DNA from: CAWKKW01 sp963850345
Lineage (GTDB): Bacteria > Acidobacteriota > Terriglobia > Terriglobales > Acidobacteriaceae
Assembly: GCA_963850345.1 (NCBI GenBank)
Contig: CAWKKW010000005.1
Span: forward strand, 682,001 to 746,000
Direction of reading: 5' to 3'
DNA length: 64,000 nt
Every line of letters begins with the position of its first letter. Position 1 is the first letter of the stretch. The notes beneath the pieces are model-generated. The model made no database searches. It saw only the letters and a program-made list of their open reading frames with translations, and was not told the origin of the DNA. Made by a program: the position numbers and the translations under genes. Shown one piece after another: positions 34,955-42,529 of this stretch.

Positions 34955-35743
34955 TCATCCTCGCGTTGCTTGTGTTGTGTATCTCAACAGAATACTCTCG
35001 GCTTCGCTACAGGCCGTGAGCAATCCGTCCAGCTTCTGTTGCAGATGATCTTCCTGGTAAACATTGAATTCCAGTTGAGCCGCAATCATAGCAATGCGCG
35101 ATGCGCCCACCATGCCTGCTCCGCCCTTAATTGTATGCGCCATGGTCTTCAGCGCAACTGCGTCCGTGGCTTGCTGTCGCAAGAGCAGTACGCGGCTGCG
35201 AGCATCCTGGATGCATGCGGCAAAGACCTCCGCGACGGCGGCGGGCGGCATCAGCTTTTCCAGTTTCGCTCGAACTGAGGGATCCCAGGCGACCTCTCCT
35301 TCACACTCCGCGCCGCTTTCGGATTGCGGAGATGCGACCATCGCAGATCGGCCGGCATGAGATTCCTCGATTCTGCTTCGAAACTGCTTCACGTCCAGCG
35401 GCTTTAGTAAGAAACCATCGAAGTGCTGCAGTTCAGCCGGATCAGGCCTGGTCGCACTCATCGCGATCAGTGGCGCGTGCGTCATCGTACGAAGTTGCTT
35501 GGCTAACTCACTTCCCGCGAGTCCCGGCATCTGCATATCTACCAGCAGGACCTCAGGCAAGGCGTCTCGATTCTGTTGGAGCCGGTGAATGGCCGCTTCG
35601 CCACTGTCAAGCCCCTCCACTTCGAAGTGTTCCGCGCGCAGCAGGAGCATCGCAATCTCCAGGCTGAGGTTATCGTCGTCCACCACCAGCACCCGCGCGC
35701 CTTGAGGGAACGTTGCGCTCACCGGCACGGGTTCAGCATGCAC
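34955..35743 (-). CDS. receiver-Hpt phosphorelay protein
   Basis: The 262-residue protein joins a receiver domain (Asp69 in L-L-V-D-M-Q-M-P, Lys114) to a C-terminal Hpt domain with phospho-histidine His203 in M-A-H-T-I-K-G-G-A. It can accept phosphate from an unseen hybrid kinase and pass it to a regulator, most simply the NarL-type protein encoded next. The start is GTG 35743, with AGGAG about 11 bases upstream. Confidence 0.88.
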   Translation of the reverse strand: MHAEPVPVSATFPQGARVLVVDDDNLSLEIAMLLLRAEHFEVEGLDSGEAAIHRLQQNRDALPEVLLVDMQMPGLAGSELAKQLRTMTHAPLIAMSATRPDPAELQHFDGFLLKPLDVKQFRSRIEESHAGRSAMVASPQSESGAECEGEVAWDPSVRAKLEKLMPPAAVAEVFAACIQDARSRVLLLRQQATDAVALKTMAHTIKGGAGMVGASRIAMIAAQLEFNVYQEDHLQQKLDGLLTACSEAESILLRYTTQATRG

Positions 35744-35891
35744 ATAGCCTGAAACTCCTATTCCTCTCTCTTCTACAACACAACTTCGTCTCTCCCATCA
35801 ACAAATTCACTGAGCAGCCAGAAATTTATGGTTTGCCGGGAGATAGGGGCGGATGCCTGCGGAAAAGAAACCGCGTCTGCTACGTTTCGAG

Positions 35892-37277
35892 CTACTTATC
35901 AAAATAGCGGCTGGTAAAGGCGAGGAAAGTCGGCCAGTTCGGTCCAGGCGTGTGCCCGCCGCTGTGCTGCCGAAAGCCAAGATCGCCCTCGATCAGCGCG
36001 GTCTCGATCGGCGGAAATTCCGTAGTCCCGACACCCTTCTTCCCCACGAGTTTGTACACGGGGCTGGCACCCACGGCGGCGAGGAACATCCCCTTCGCGT
36101 CTGCCCAGCCGTCGCCATTGGTGGCGCCGGCACCGATGAACACAGGACGCGGAGCGCACAGCGCTATCAATTCATGCGCATCGACGGGCAGATCGTTTGG
36201 ATGAAGTGGTCCGGCATATTTCAGGAAATTGCCCGCCATCCAGTGGTATTCATTGGCCGCTGCGACGTTCTCCACCAGTTCGCCCCAGGTACGCCGCAGA
36301 ATCTTGGCGCCGCCTTCTCCTGAAGAGCTGATATAGCCGATCGCGAAACGCGGATCGTAGGCCATCGTAACCAGCGCCGCCTTGCCATAGCGCGAATGCC
36401 CTGTAATTCCCACCCGGTGAGCGTCTACTGCTGAATCCGTCTCCAGATAATCGAGAATCCGGCTGGCTCCCCAGCCCCACGCTCGCAGAGCACCCCATTG
36501 TTCTGGCGTTCTCGGTTTGCCATGATTTGCCAGGCCAATAATTCCTTCGGTCAGTCCCGCTCCGTTGTCGGGTTGAACGCTGGTCGGATAAAAGACCCCA
36601 TAGCCCCAACCCTTCGCGAGCAGTTGCTGCTGCCAGGTTGGACCGACCTCTGCCGGGAGTTTGAAGTTCGGGAAGCGCTTGGCTAAGGCGGCCATGACCG
36701 CCGGATCAAACTCCAGCGCGAGGATCACGGGAACTGGTCCTTTGGCGTTGGCGGGCGTCGTGAGCGTGACCGGGATATCTACCGTGATCGCAGGGTCACT
36801 TGCATGATCGACATGACCGACCAGCTTCTTCGTTATCACCTGAAAATTGCCGTTGCTTTCATGGGTCGTACTCAAAATTTCCCATTTCACTGCGGGTGTT
36901 TGGGCCGGCATACGTCCGTAAATCTCGCGGTCAAAGAGCTCCACAATTTCTGGCCGACGCTGACTCCACCACATGGCTGCAGTGGTCACAGGCTTGCCGT
37001 CATTCAAGACGAGTGGATATGGAAGGCTCGGATACGTTGTGGCCTTCGACTCGTCATAGTTCGCCGCGTTGGGCGCCTTCGGATCGTTGCCATTCGCGCC
37101 TTGACGCAAAGCGGAGATGTGCAGCAAATCCATAAGCCGCTGCTGATCCTGCTCTGCCGTCAGGTGGTTCGGATTCGAAGCAGGAGTAGCCGTGCTTGCC
37201 TGTTGCGATCCCGACGTCGCGGTCAGACAAAACAAAATAGTGAGAGACCAAAGCGGGGCCGGTTTTGAACAGAGCAC
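35892..37277 (-). CDS. exported CE15-type glucuronoyl esterase
   Basis: From GTG 37277, preceded by AGGAGA at good spacing, the protein has about 461 residues and a signal peptide. An upstream TTG at 37334 is the alternative. The alpha/beta-hydrolase nucleophile is Ser in G-H-S-R-Y-G-K, a conserved carbohydrate esterase family 15 segment. An acidic residue follows in S-S-G-E-G-G-A, and the catalytic His is likely in the region ending Q-H-S-G-G-H-T-P-G-P-N-W-P. CE15 enzymes cut the ester between lignin and glucuronic acid on xylan. It is 93 bp downstream of the malectin regulator on the same strand, so plant cell-wall sensing and use are plausibly linked. Confidence 0.87.
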   Translation of the reverse strand: MLCSKPAPLWSLTILFCLTATSGSQQASTATPASNPNHLTAEQDQQRLMDLLHISALRQGANGNDPKAPNAANYDESKATTYPSLPYPLVLNDGKPVTTAAMWWSQRRPEIVELFDREIYGRMPAQTPAVKWEILSTTHESNGNFQVITKKLVGHVDHASDPAITVDIPVTLTTPANAKGPVPVILALEFDPAVMAALAKRFPNFKLPAEVGPTWQQQLLAKGWGYGVFYPTSVQPDNGAGLTEGIIGLANHGKPRTPEQWGALRAWGWGASRILDYLETDSAVDAHRVGITGHSRYGKAALVTMAYDPRFAIGYISSSGEGGAKILRRTWGELVENVAAANEYHWMAGNFLKYAGPLHPNDLPVDAHELIALCAPRPVFIGAGATNGDGWADAKGMFLAAVGASPVYKLVGKKGVGTTEFPPIETALIEGDLGFRQHSGGHTPGPNWPTFLAFTSRYFDK

Positions 37278-37370
37278 TCGGTTCTCCTGGGAACGGTCGC
37301 GCTCAAGAGTATCGACTTCGCTTCTGGTCGGCAAGATGGCGAGTGGGAGCGGTGCGCCTGTGGACTTCTC

Positions 37371-39005
37371 CTAAAGCGCCCCCGACAGGCAAGGCTGGCG
37401 AGGTCCACCTACTGCGGCAGAACCTCCAGACCCGTGACCGTGGCATAGCCTTTCACCGGTACGAACTCCAGCAGCAGCTTTCCTTGAGCATTGGGTTCGA
37501 GTGAGTCGAAACGTCGGATCACGATATCTTCGCTCCCGGCCTGCTGTACGAAGATCGAAGTTCTGCAGGATAGCTTTGCCGTTGCAGAAGACGTTGAATA
37601 TTCGCTCGCTCTCCGAGCCGTTCAGCTCGTTTTCTCCGGCGCGGCCTTGAACCGGGCGCGCGGAAAAGTAGAGCGTCAAGCTGTACCTTCCGCTGGTCAC
37701 CGGGATGGCATAGGAGAAGTTTCCCCACCGGACTGTTTCGTAAAGTTCCGGGTCGTCCGTGCCCTTCACTGGCTCGGAATCTGTGGCAATCTGTCCGCCC
37801 TTGAAGTAAGCGTCGGGGCTCCACCAGTGGCTGTCGTTGGAGTAGTAGGGAGACTGGCGCGCCAGGATGCGAATGGGTCGAATGTGTCCGCGAGCCCCGG
37901 GCAGCACCTCGATCGCCGAGATCATCGCCTTACTCCCGTTGCTCGAGGAGAAGGCCAGGTGCAAGAGACCATCGCCGGCTGGTTGAATGCCGGTGAAGAC
38001 CTTCACGTCGGCGGTGCCGCTGCCGCCCGCGTCCGCGACTACATCGAAGTTCGTCAGCAGAGGCCTTCCGTTGGCAGACACGTTGATCGTCCGGCTACCT
38101 TCTCCGCCGCTGCCAACGTTTTCCGGCCCGTAGTAAGTCTCAGCAAAATGAAGCCTGAGTTCATAGACGCCTCTTTTGAGCGGCAGATCGTATTGAAAAT
38201 CGCCCTGCCGGCTGGTGCGGTAGAAACTAGGATCCAGCGTTCGCCAGATGTGCTGCACCTGGCTCTTAATCGCGGCGCCTCCGGAAGAATATTGATCGGC
38301 AGACCAGAGTTTGCCCGCGTGATCGACATAGCTGCGGCCTGCTCCGGCGAGAATTCGAAGCTCATCCCCCATGGGCAAGCCGACCGGTTCGACCGGAAGC
38401 CCGCTGGCTGGTGAAGCCGCCGGAGGTCCCGCTGTCGGTCGGGTTCTGTGTAACCACAGGGCTACCCCAGCAAGAACTACCAACAGCAAAACCGCGCCCC
38501 CCATAATGAATGCAGGCCCAGGTGTTGCGAGGGAGCGCGTTGCCGTACCCGCTGCGTTCGGCATGAGCTCGGGCACAGCGATGCTCGCGGGCAAGGGCGC
38601 AGCAGAGGGCTCGAACACCGGCACATATTGGCCGACCGGGATGGTAATCCGCAGCGCGTGCGTCGCGCCTTCAGTGGCGTAGTACTCCGCGAGCCGCTTG
38701 CGCAGCCGGTTCGCCTGCACGCGAACGATGGAGTCTGAGTCCTGGTCAAATTCCGGTCCGCGATGGAAGACGTCGATCCCTACCGAATACTCCTTGATCT
38801 GCCCGCTCTCGCCCGCAAACGTCTTTTCGCAGAGATATTCAAGCAGGTGGGCGAGGGTAGGTGCCCGTGTAAACAGCTCCGACGACAACACGGCTCGCAT
38901 TTCGGCGCGCTGCAGTTCGGCATCGGTATGCGTTTTGGTGACCGTGGTCATGACCGGAATATTTCTGCTGATGGTTATACGCTGGTTGACAACTGACGGT
39001 GCCAT
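37371..39005 (-). CDS. membrane-anchored winged-helix protein with two malectin domains (ToxR-like), 3' frameshift
   Basis: Residues 28-132 form a domain ending V-R-V-Q-A-N-R-L-R-K-R-L with a following R-I-T-I-P-V-G-Q-Y-V, which recalls the recognition helix and wing of OmpR-type DNA-binding domains. A membrane helix follows at about 165-186, then two malectin-like sugar-binding domains (about 215-368 and from 378). So it looks like a one-component regulator: DNA binding inside, sugar sensing outside. After Q-N-F-D (about residue 484, near 37554) the frame turns into an Arg-rich tail. The next frame instead continues F-V-Q-Q-A-G and ends G-L-E-V-L-P-Q with a stop at 37409-37411, matching the end of malectin domain 1 (A-I-E-V-L-P). 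A single-base frameshift is likely. The start is ATG 39005, with ATG 38951 as alternative. Confidence 0.75.
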   Translation of the reverse strand: MAPSVVNQRITISRNIPVMTTVTKTHTDAELQRAEMRAVLSSELFTRAPTLAHLLEYLCEKTFAGESGQIKEYSVGIDVFHRGPEFDQDSDSIVRVQANRLRKRLAEYYATEGATHALRITIPVGQYVPVFEPSAAPLPASIAVPELMPNAAGTATRSLATPGPAFIMGGAVLLLVVLAGVALWLHRTRPTAGPPAASPASGLPVEPVGLPMGDELRILAGAGRSYVDHAGKLWSADQYSSGGAAIKSQVQHIWRTLDPSFYRTSRQGDFQYDLPLKRGVYELRLHFAETYYGPENVGSGGEGSRTINVSANGRPLLTNFDVVADAGGSGTADVKVFTGIQPAGDGLLHLAFSSSNGSKAMISAIEVLPGARGHIRPIRILARQSPYYSNDSHWWSPDAYFKGGQIATDSEPVKGTDDPELYETVRWGNFSYAIPVTSGRYSLTLYFSARPVQGRAGENELNGSESERIFNVFCNGKAILQNFDLRTAGRERRYRDPTFRLTRTQCSRKAAAGVRTGERLCHGHGSGGSAAVGGPRQPCLSGAL

Positions 39006-39036
39006 TTAACCGTCTACAAGCGCCCGCGTTCCGCGA

Positions 39037-39130
39037 TGTAACCCGCCTGTAACCCCACCTCAGTCTATGCGCCTCAGGTGAATCACCGGTTGCAAGCTGT
39101 GGCTTTCCTTGTACTTTGCCCATGTAACCC
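39037..39130. promoter_or_regulatory. three TGTAACCC octamers in the divergent promoter region
   Basis: TGTAACCC occurs at 39037-39044, 39048-39055 (11 bp from the first, one helical turn) and 39123-39130, all in the 240-bp region between the malectin regulator and the TPR gene. OmpR-type winged helices often bind tandem direct repeats at this spacing, so this could be an autoregulatory operator. That role is inferred. Confidence 0.45.
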
Positions 39131-39245
39131 GAAGTGCTCGTCCAGGTAGCAGGTATAACGTTGTGCCCCGTGCTCGCGGCGGCTCTACTGAGGATGTTGC
39201 AGAGCGGCAGGCGAAATCCGCCGGCCGACTCAGGGAAGGAGACAG

Positions 39246-40022
39246 ATGAAGCGCTTCGGAATGGTTCTGGCAGCAGTGGGGCTCCTGGCAGGGTCGAGCG
39301 GGTTCGCCGCGGAGATCAGCGGAACGGCGGCAATCATCGATCTACCCAAGGTTATCGGCGTAGAGCAATCGATGCGAGTATCGGATCTGGAAATGCGGGG
39401 CGACCTGGCACGTGCCCATAAGAACTACTACCAGGCCGAGGCTTACTACCGTTCCGCTCTTCGGCTCGATCCGCGGAACTGGGCGGTCTACAACAAGTTG
39501 GGCATTATCGAGATCCGGCAAGGCGAGTATCCGGCGGCCCATGCCGATTTTCAGCGCGCGCTCAAGTGGAACCCAAAAGACGCGCACGTCCTGAATAACC
39601 TCGGCGCCGTCGCCTGCCTGCAGAAGAAGTACAAGCCAGCCGCGAAATACCTGAAGCAGGCTCTTGCTCTCGACGAGACCGACGCCACCTTCCATGTAAA
39701 CCTCGGTGAGGCATGGCTTGGCCTGAACAAGGTGGACCGCGCGATGACCGAATATGCGCGGGCACTGGAGCTGGACGGTGACATCTTCTCGAACATGGCT
39801 TCGGAGGGCATCACGGCCCAGCTGCGCACCCCGCAACAACAGGCGCGGGTCTCTTACCTGATCGCCAAAGCCTACGCCAAGCGTGGCAACGTCGACGGAG
39901 CACTCGAGTATCTGCAGCGCGCCAAGGAGAACGGGTATCCGGAGCTGGCCAACGTGTATCAGGAGACCGAATTCGCGGCCCTCTGGCAGGATCCTCGCCT
40001 GGGCAAACTCGTTCCTCGCTAG
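39246..40022 (+). CDS. exported TPR-repeat protein
   Basis: The 258-residue protein has a signal peptide (about 1-22, G-F-A-A-E) and about four tetratricopeptide repeats between residues 50 and 180 (A-L-R-L-D-P-R-N, A-L-K-W-N-P-K-D, A-L-A-L-D-E-T-D, A-L-E-L-D), with one more helical pair near the end. It is probably a periplasmic scaffold. AAGGAGA precedes ATG 39246 and an excellent terminator follows, so it is a single-gene unit, divergent from the malectin regulator. Partner proteins are unknown. Confidence 0.85.
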   Translation: MKRFGMVLAAVGLLAGSSGFAAEISGTAAIIDLPKVIGVEQSMRVSDLEMRGDLARAHKNYYQAEAYYRSALRLDPRNWAVYNKLGIIEIRQGEYPAAHADFQRALKWNPKDAHVLNNLGAVACLQKKYKPAAKYLKQALALDETDATFHVNLGEAWLGLNKVDRAMTEYARALELDGDIFSNMASEGITAQLRTPQQQARVSYLIAKAYAKRGNVDGALEYLQRAKENGYPELANVYQETEFAALWQDPRLGKLVPR

Positions 40023-40053
40023 ACCGCGACAACACCTGCGGTGGAGAAAGCAG

Positions 40054-40085
40054 CAGCCGGCCCGGCTTCCGGGTCGGCTGTTTTT
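40054..40085 (+). terminator. Rho-independent terminator after the TPR gene
   Basis: A 12-bp stem (40054-40065 with 40069-40080, one G-T pair) and 3-nt loop is followed by TTTTT (40081-40085), 32 bp after the TPR stop codon. Confidence 0.92.
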
Positions 40086-40206
40086 GTTGGCACCGTGCAG
40101 CCCTGGTTAGGGAACCGACCATCCACAATTTGCGTTGTATACTCGGGTGTTTCAGAAAAGCCGGGCAGCTTACTGCTCGCAATCCGAAAATCTACGAGGT
40201 CAAGTG

Positions 40207-40962
40207 ATGCAAAGTCGCATTGTGGGCACGACCATGCCGGTGCTCGAGTTTCTGCTTGAGCCAAACGAAGCCGTCATCTCCGAGGCAGGCGAGCTTTCCT
40301 GGATGACCAGTTCGATCCAGATGATGACGCACACCCAAATGGGCGGCGGCGGCGGCTTCTTCGGCGTGCTCAAGCGTGTAGCCGGCGGCGGTACCCTGTT
40401 CATGACCGAATACCGCGCCGCCGGCATGGCGGGCGAGATCGCGTTCGCCACCAAGGTGCCGGGCCACATCGTCCCGCTTGAGGTAGGCGGCTACGAATAC
40501 ATGATTCACAGGCATGGCTTCCTCTGCGCCACCCCTCAGGTTCAGCTTGGGGTGGGTTTTCAGCAGTCGCTCGGAGCCGGCGTGTTTGGCGGCGATGGGT
40601 TCCTGCTGCAGAAGGTGAGCGGCCAGGGCATGGCGTGGCTCGAGCTCTCGGGCGAAGTGGTCGTCAAAGATCTGCGCCCAGGAGAAACACTGCGCGTCCA
40701 TCCCGGGCACGTGGGCGCCTTCCAGGGGTCAGTTTCGTTCCAGATCATGCGCGTACCTGGCATTCGCAACATGATCTTCGGCGGGGATGGCTTGTTCTTA
40801 GCCGCCCTGACCGGCCCCGGCCGTGTGTGGCTTCAAACCCTTCCCATCGCGAAACTGGCGCACAAACTTATGGAGTACATGCCCTCGCAGGGCCGCGAAC
40901 GCGCTGCGGAAGGTGGCGTGGTCGGTGGAATCGTCGGGTCGATTCTGGACGGAATGAAATAG
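40207..40962 (+). CDS. AIM24 / TIGR00266 family protein
   Basis: The protein of about 251 residues is a glycine-rich beta protein with G-G-G-G-G-F-F-G, L-F-M-T-E-Y and P-G-H-I-V-P-L segments typical of the TIGR00266/AIM24 family, whose bacterial function is unclear. ATG 40207 is preceded by GAGGT. An upstream in-frame ATG (40135) adds residues unlike the family. The C-terminal end has a glycine-rich helix (G-G-V-V-G-G-I-V-G-S). The next gene starts 21 bp downstream, suggesting an operon. Confidence 0.85.
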   Translation: MQSRIVGTTMPVLEFLLEPNEAVISEAGELSWMTSSIQMMTHTQMGGGGGFFGVLKRVAGGGTLFMTEYRAAGMAGEIAFATKVPGHIVPLEVGGYEYMIHRHGFLCATPQVQLGVGFQQSLGAGVFGGDGFLLQKVSGQGMAWLELSGEVVVKDLRPGETLRVHPGHVGAFQGSVSFQIMRVPGIRNMIFGGDGLFLAALTGPGRVWLQTLPIAKLAHKLMEYMPSQGRERAAEGGVVGGIVGSILDGMK

Positions 40963-40983
40963 GCATTCGAGCAAGAGGGCACG

Positions 40984-41427
40984 ATGAGAAAATTTTGGAT
41001 CGCGTTGCTGCTGTCGTTCTGTTCCCTGCCCATGTGGGCACAGGGTGCTCCTCCACAAGGCGCAGCCGACGCTCCCTACACCATGGAGTACTACTACAAG
41101 GTCCAGTGGGGACATCAGCAGGAGTTCCTGCAGCTCTTTCTCAAAAACCACTATCCGCTACTCAAGAAGATTGTGGAAAGCGGCCGCATGCTGTCCGTGA
41201 AGATCGAGACCCCGGCAAATCACATGACCGAGGAGTCTCGCTGGGATTACCGGGTGACCATTCAGTTCAAGAACTCGGCACTCGCGACTACGCCCAATCC
41301 CGAGGAAGACAAGCTGATCGCGCAGCTTTGGCCAGATCAGCCGACCTACAAACGAGAAGAGGAGCGCCGCTTTGAGATTCTCCTCGCCCACTGGGATTTG
41401 CCAGTTACGAATATCACCCGGAAGTAA
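40984..41427 (+). CDS. secreted small protein, unknown function
   Basis: The 147-residue protein has a signal peptide (about 1-19, M-W-A-Q). The mature part, with Y-Y-Y-K-V-Q-W-G-H-Q-Q-E-F and H-Y-P-L-L-K-K, has the look of a dimeric ferredoxin-like alpha/beta barrel, but I do not recognise a named family. It follows the AIM24-like gene closely and precedes dapD by 81 bp. Confidence 0.7.
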   Translation: MRKFWIALLLSFCSLPMWAQGAPPQGAADAPYTMEYYYKVQWGHQQEFLQLFLKNHYPLLKKIVESGRMLSVKIETPANHMTEESRWDYRVTIQFKNSALATTPNPEEDKLIAQLWPDQPTYKREEERRFEILLAHWDLPVTNITRK

Positions 41428-41508
41428 AAACCCAAGTGTCGCGGATGTATGGCTGCATGAGGTGGGCGAGCCTGCTCTTGGTACACTCAGAAGACTTACT
41501 AAGAGACC

Positions 41509-42360
41509 ATGACCGAGCACCAAGCCTCCCTGAAATCCAGAATTGAGACCTTCTTCGCGGCAGGGCCGCAGGCCAGCGCCGACTCTCGCGCGATGGATGC
41601 CTTTCTTGAACTCCGTGCGGCACTCGAAGCGGGCACCCTGCGCGCCGCGGAACCTGATGAAGCTTCTCCGCTGGGCTGGCGGGTCAATGCCTGGGTCAAA
41701 CAGGGCATCCTGCTGGGCTTTCGATTAGGGCACATGGAAGCAGTCGGGCACGACCTCTCGTTTGTGGACAAGCACACCTTTCCCGCCCGGCGCTTTGGCG
41801 CTGATGATGGCATTCGCATCGTGGCCGGCGGTTCGGCCATTCGAGCTGGAAGTTACGTTTCCCGGGGTGTGATCTGTGCGCCGCCCATGTACATCAACAC
41901 CGGAGCGTACGTCGACGAAGGGACCATGGTGGACTCCCACGCACTGGTAGGTTCCTGCGCCCAGATTGGCAAACGCGTGCACCTGAGCGCTGCTGCCCAG
42001 GTCGGCGGAGTGCTCGAGCCGGTAAATGCCAGTCCCGTAATACTCGAAGACGATGTACTGGTGGGCGGCAACTGCGGCATCTATGAAGGAACTGTCGTGA
42101 AGCGGCGCGCGGTACTCGCCGCTGGGACGATTCTGACTCGCGGAACGCCGGTCTACGACGTGGTTCGCGGGGAGGTGCTGCGCGCCGAGGGAGAGCGACC
42201 CCTGGTCATTCCCGAAGGTGCCGTAGTTGTGCCCGGTTCGCGCGCGGTGCAAAAAGGCAAAGCGGCAGAATGGGGTTTGAGCATCTATACACCAGTTATC
42301 GTGAAGTACCGTGACGAGAAAACGGAGCTAAGTCTGGCCTTGGAAGACATACTGCGCTGA
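41509..42360 (+). CDS. dapD: tetrahydrodipicolinate N-succinyltransferase
   Basis: The 283-residue enzyme shows the hexapeptide-repeat left-handed helix of DapD (R-A-G-S-Y-V, P-P-M-Y-I-N-T-G-A-Y-V-D-E-G-T-M-V-D, I-G-K-R-V-H-L-S, G-G-V-L-E-P). It transfers succinyl from succinyl-CoA to tetrahydrodipicolinate in lysine and diaminopimelate synthesis. Length fits the family (about 275). The start is ATG 41509. Confidence 0.95.
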   Translation: MTEHQASLKSRIETFFAAGPQASADSRAMDAFLELRAALEAGTLRAAEPDEASPLGWRVNAWVKQGILLGFRLGHMEAVGHDLSFVDKHTFPARRFGADDGIRIVAGGSAIRAGSYVSRGVICAPPMYINTGAYVDEGTMVDSHALVGSCAQIGKRVHLSAAAQVGGVLEPVNASPVILEDDVLVGGNCGIYEGTVVKRRAVLAAGTILTRGTPVYDVVRGEVLRAEGERPLVIPEGAVVVPGSRAVQKGKAAEWGLSIYTPVIVKYRDEKTELSLALEDILR

Positions 42361-42529
42361 GTGCGACGAAGCGGCGGCTCTCTTCGCCTGAAAATCTGAG
42401 GGCTGACGACCTACTGGTTCCAGGCAGTTGCCGGATTGTGCATCTCTTCAAACCTTGCCTGGCCGGTGCGGCTGAACAGCGCTTCATCACAGGTTCTTCT
42501 AAACCCCGTGTGCTAGCATCAGGGATTCC

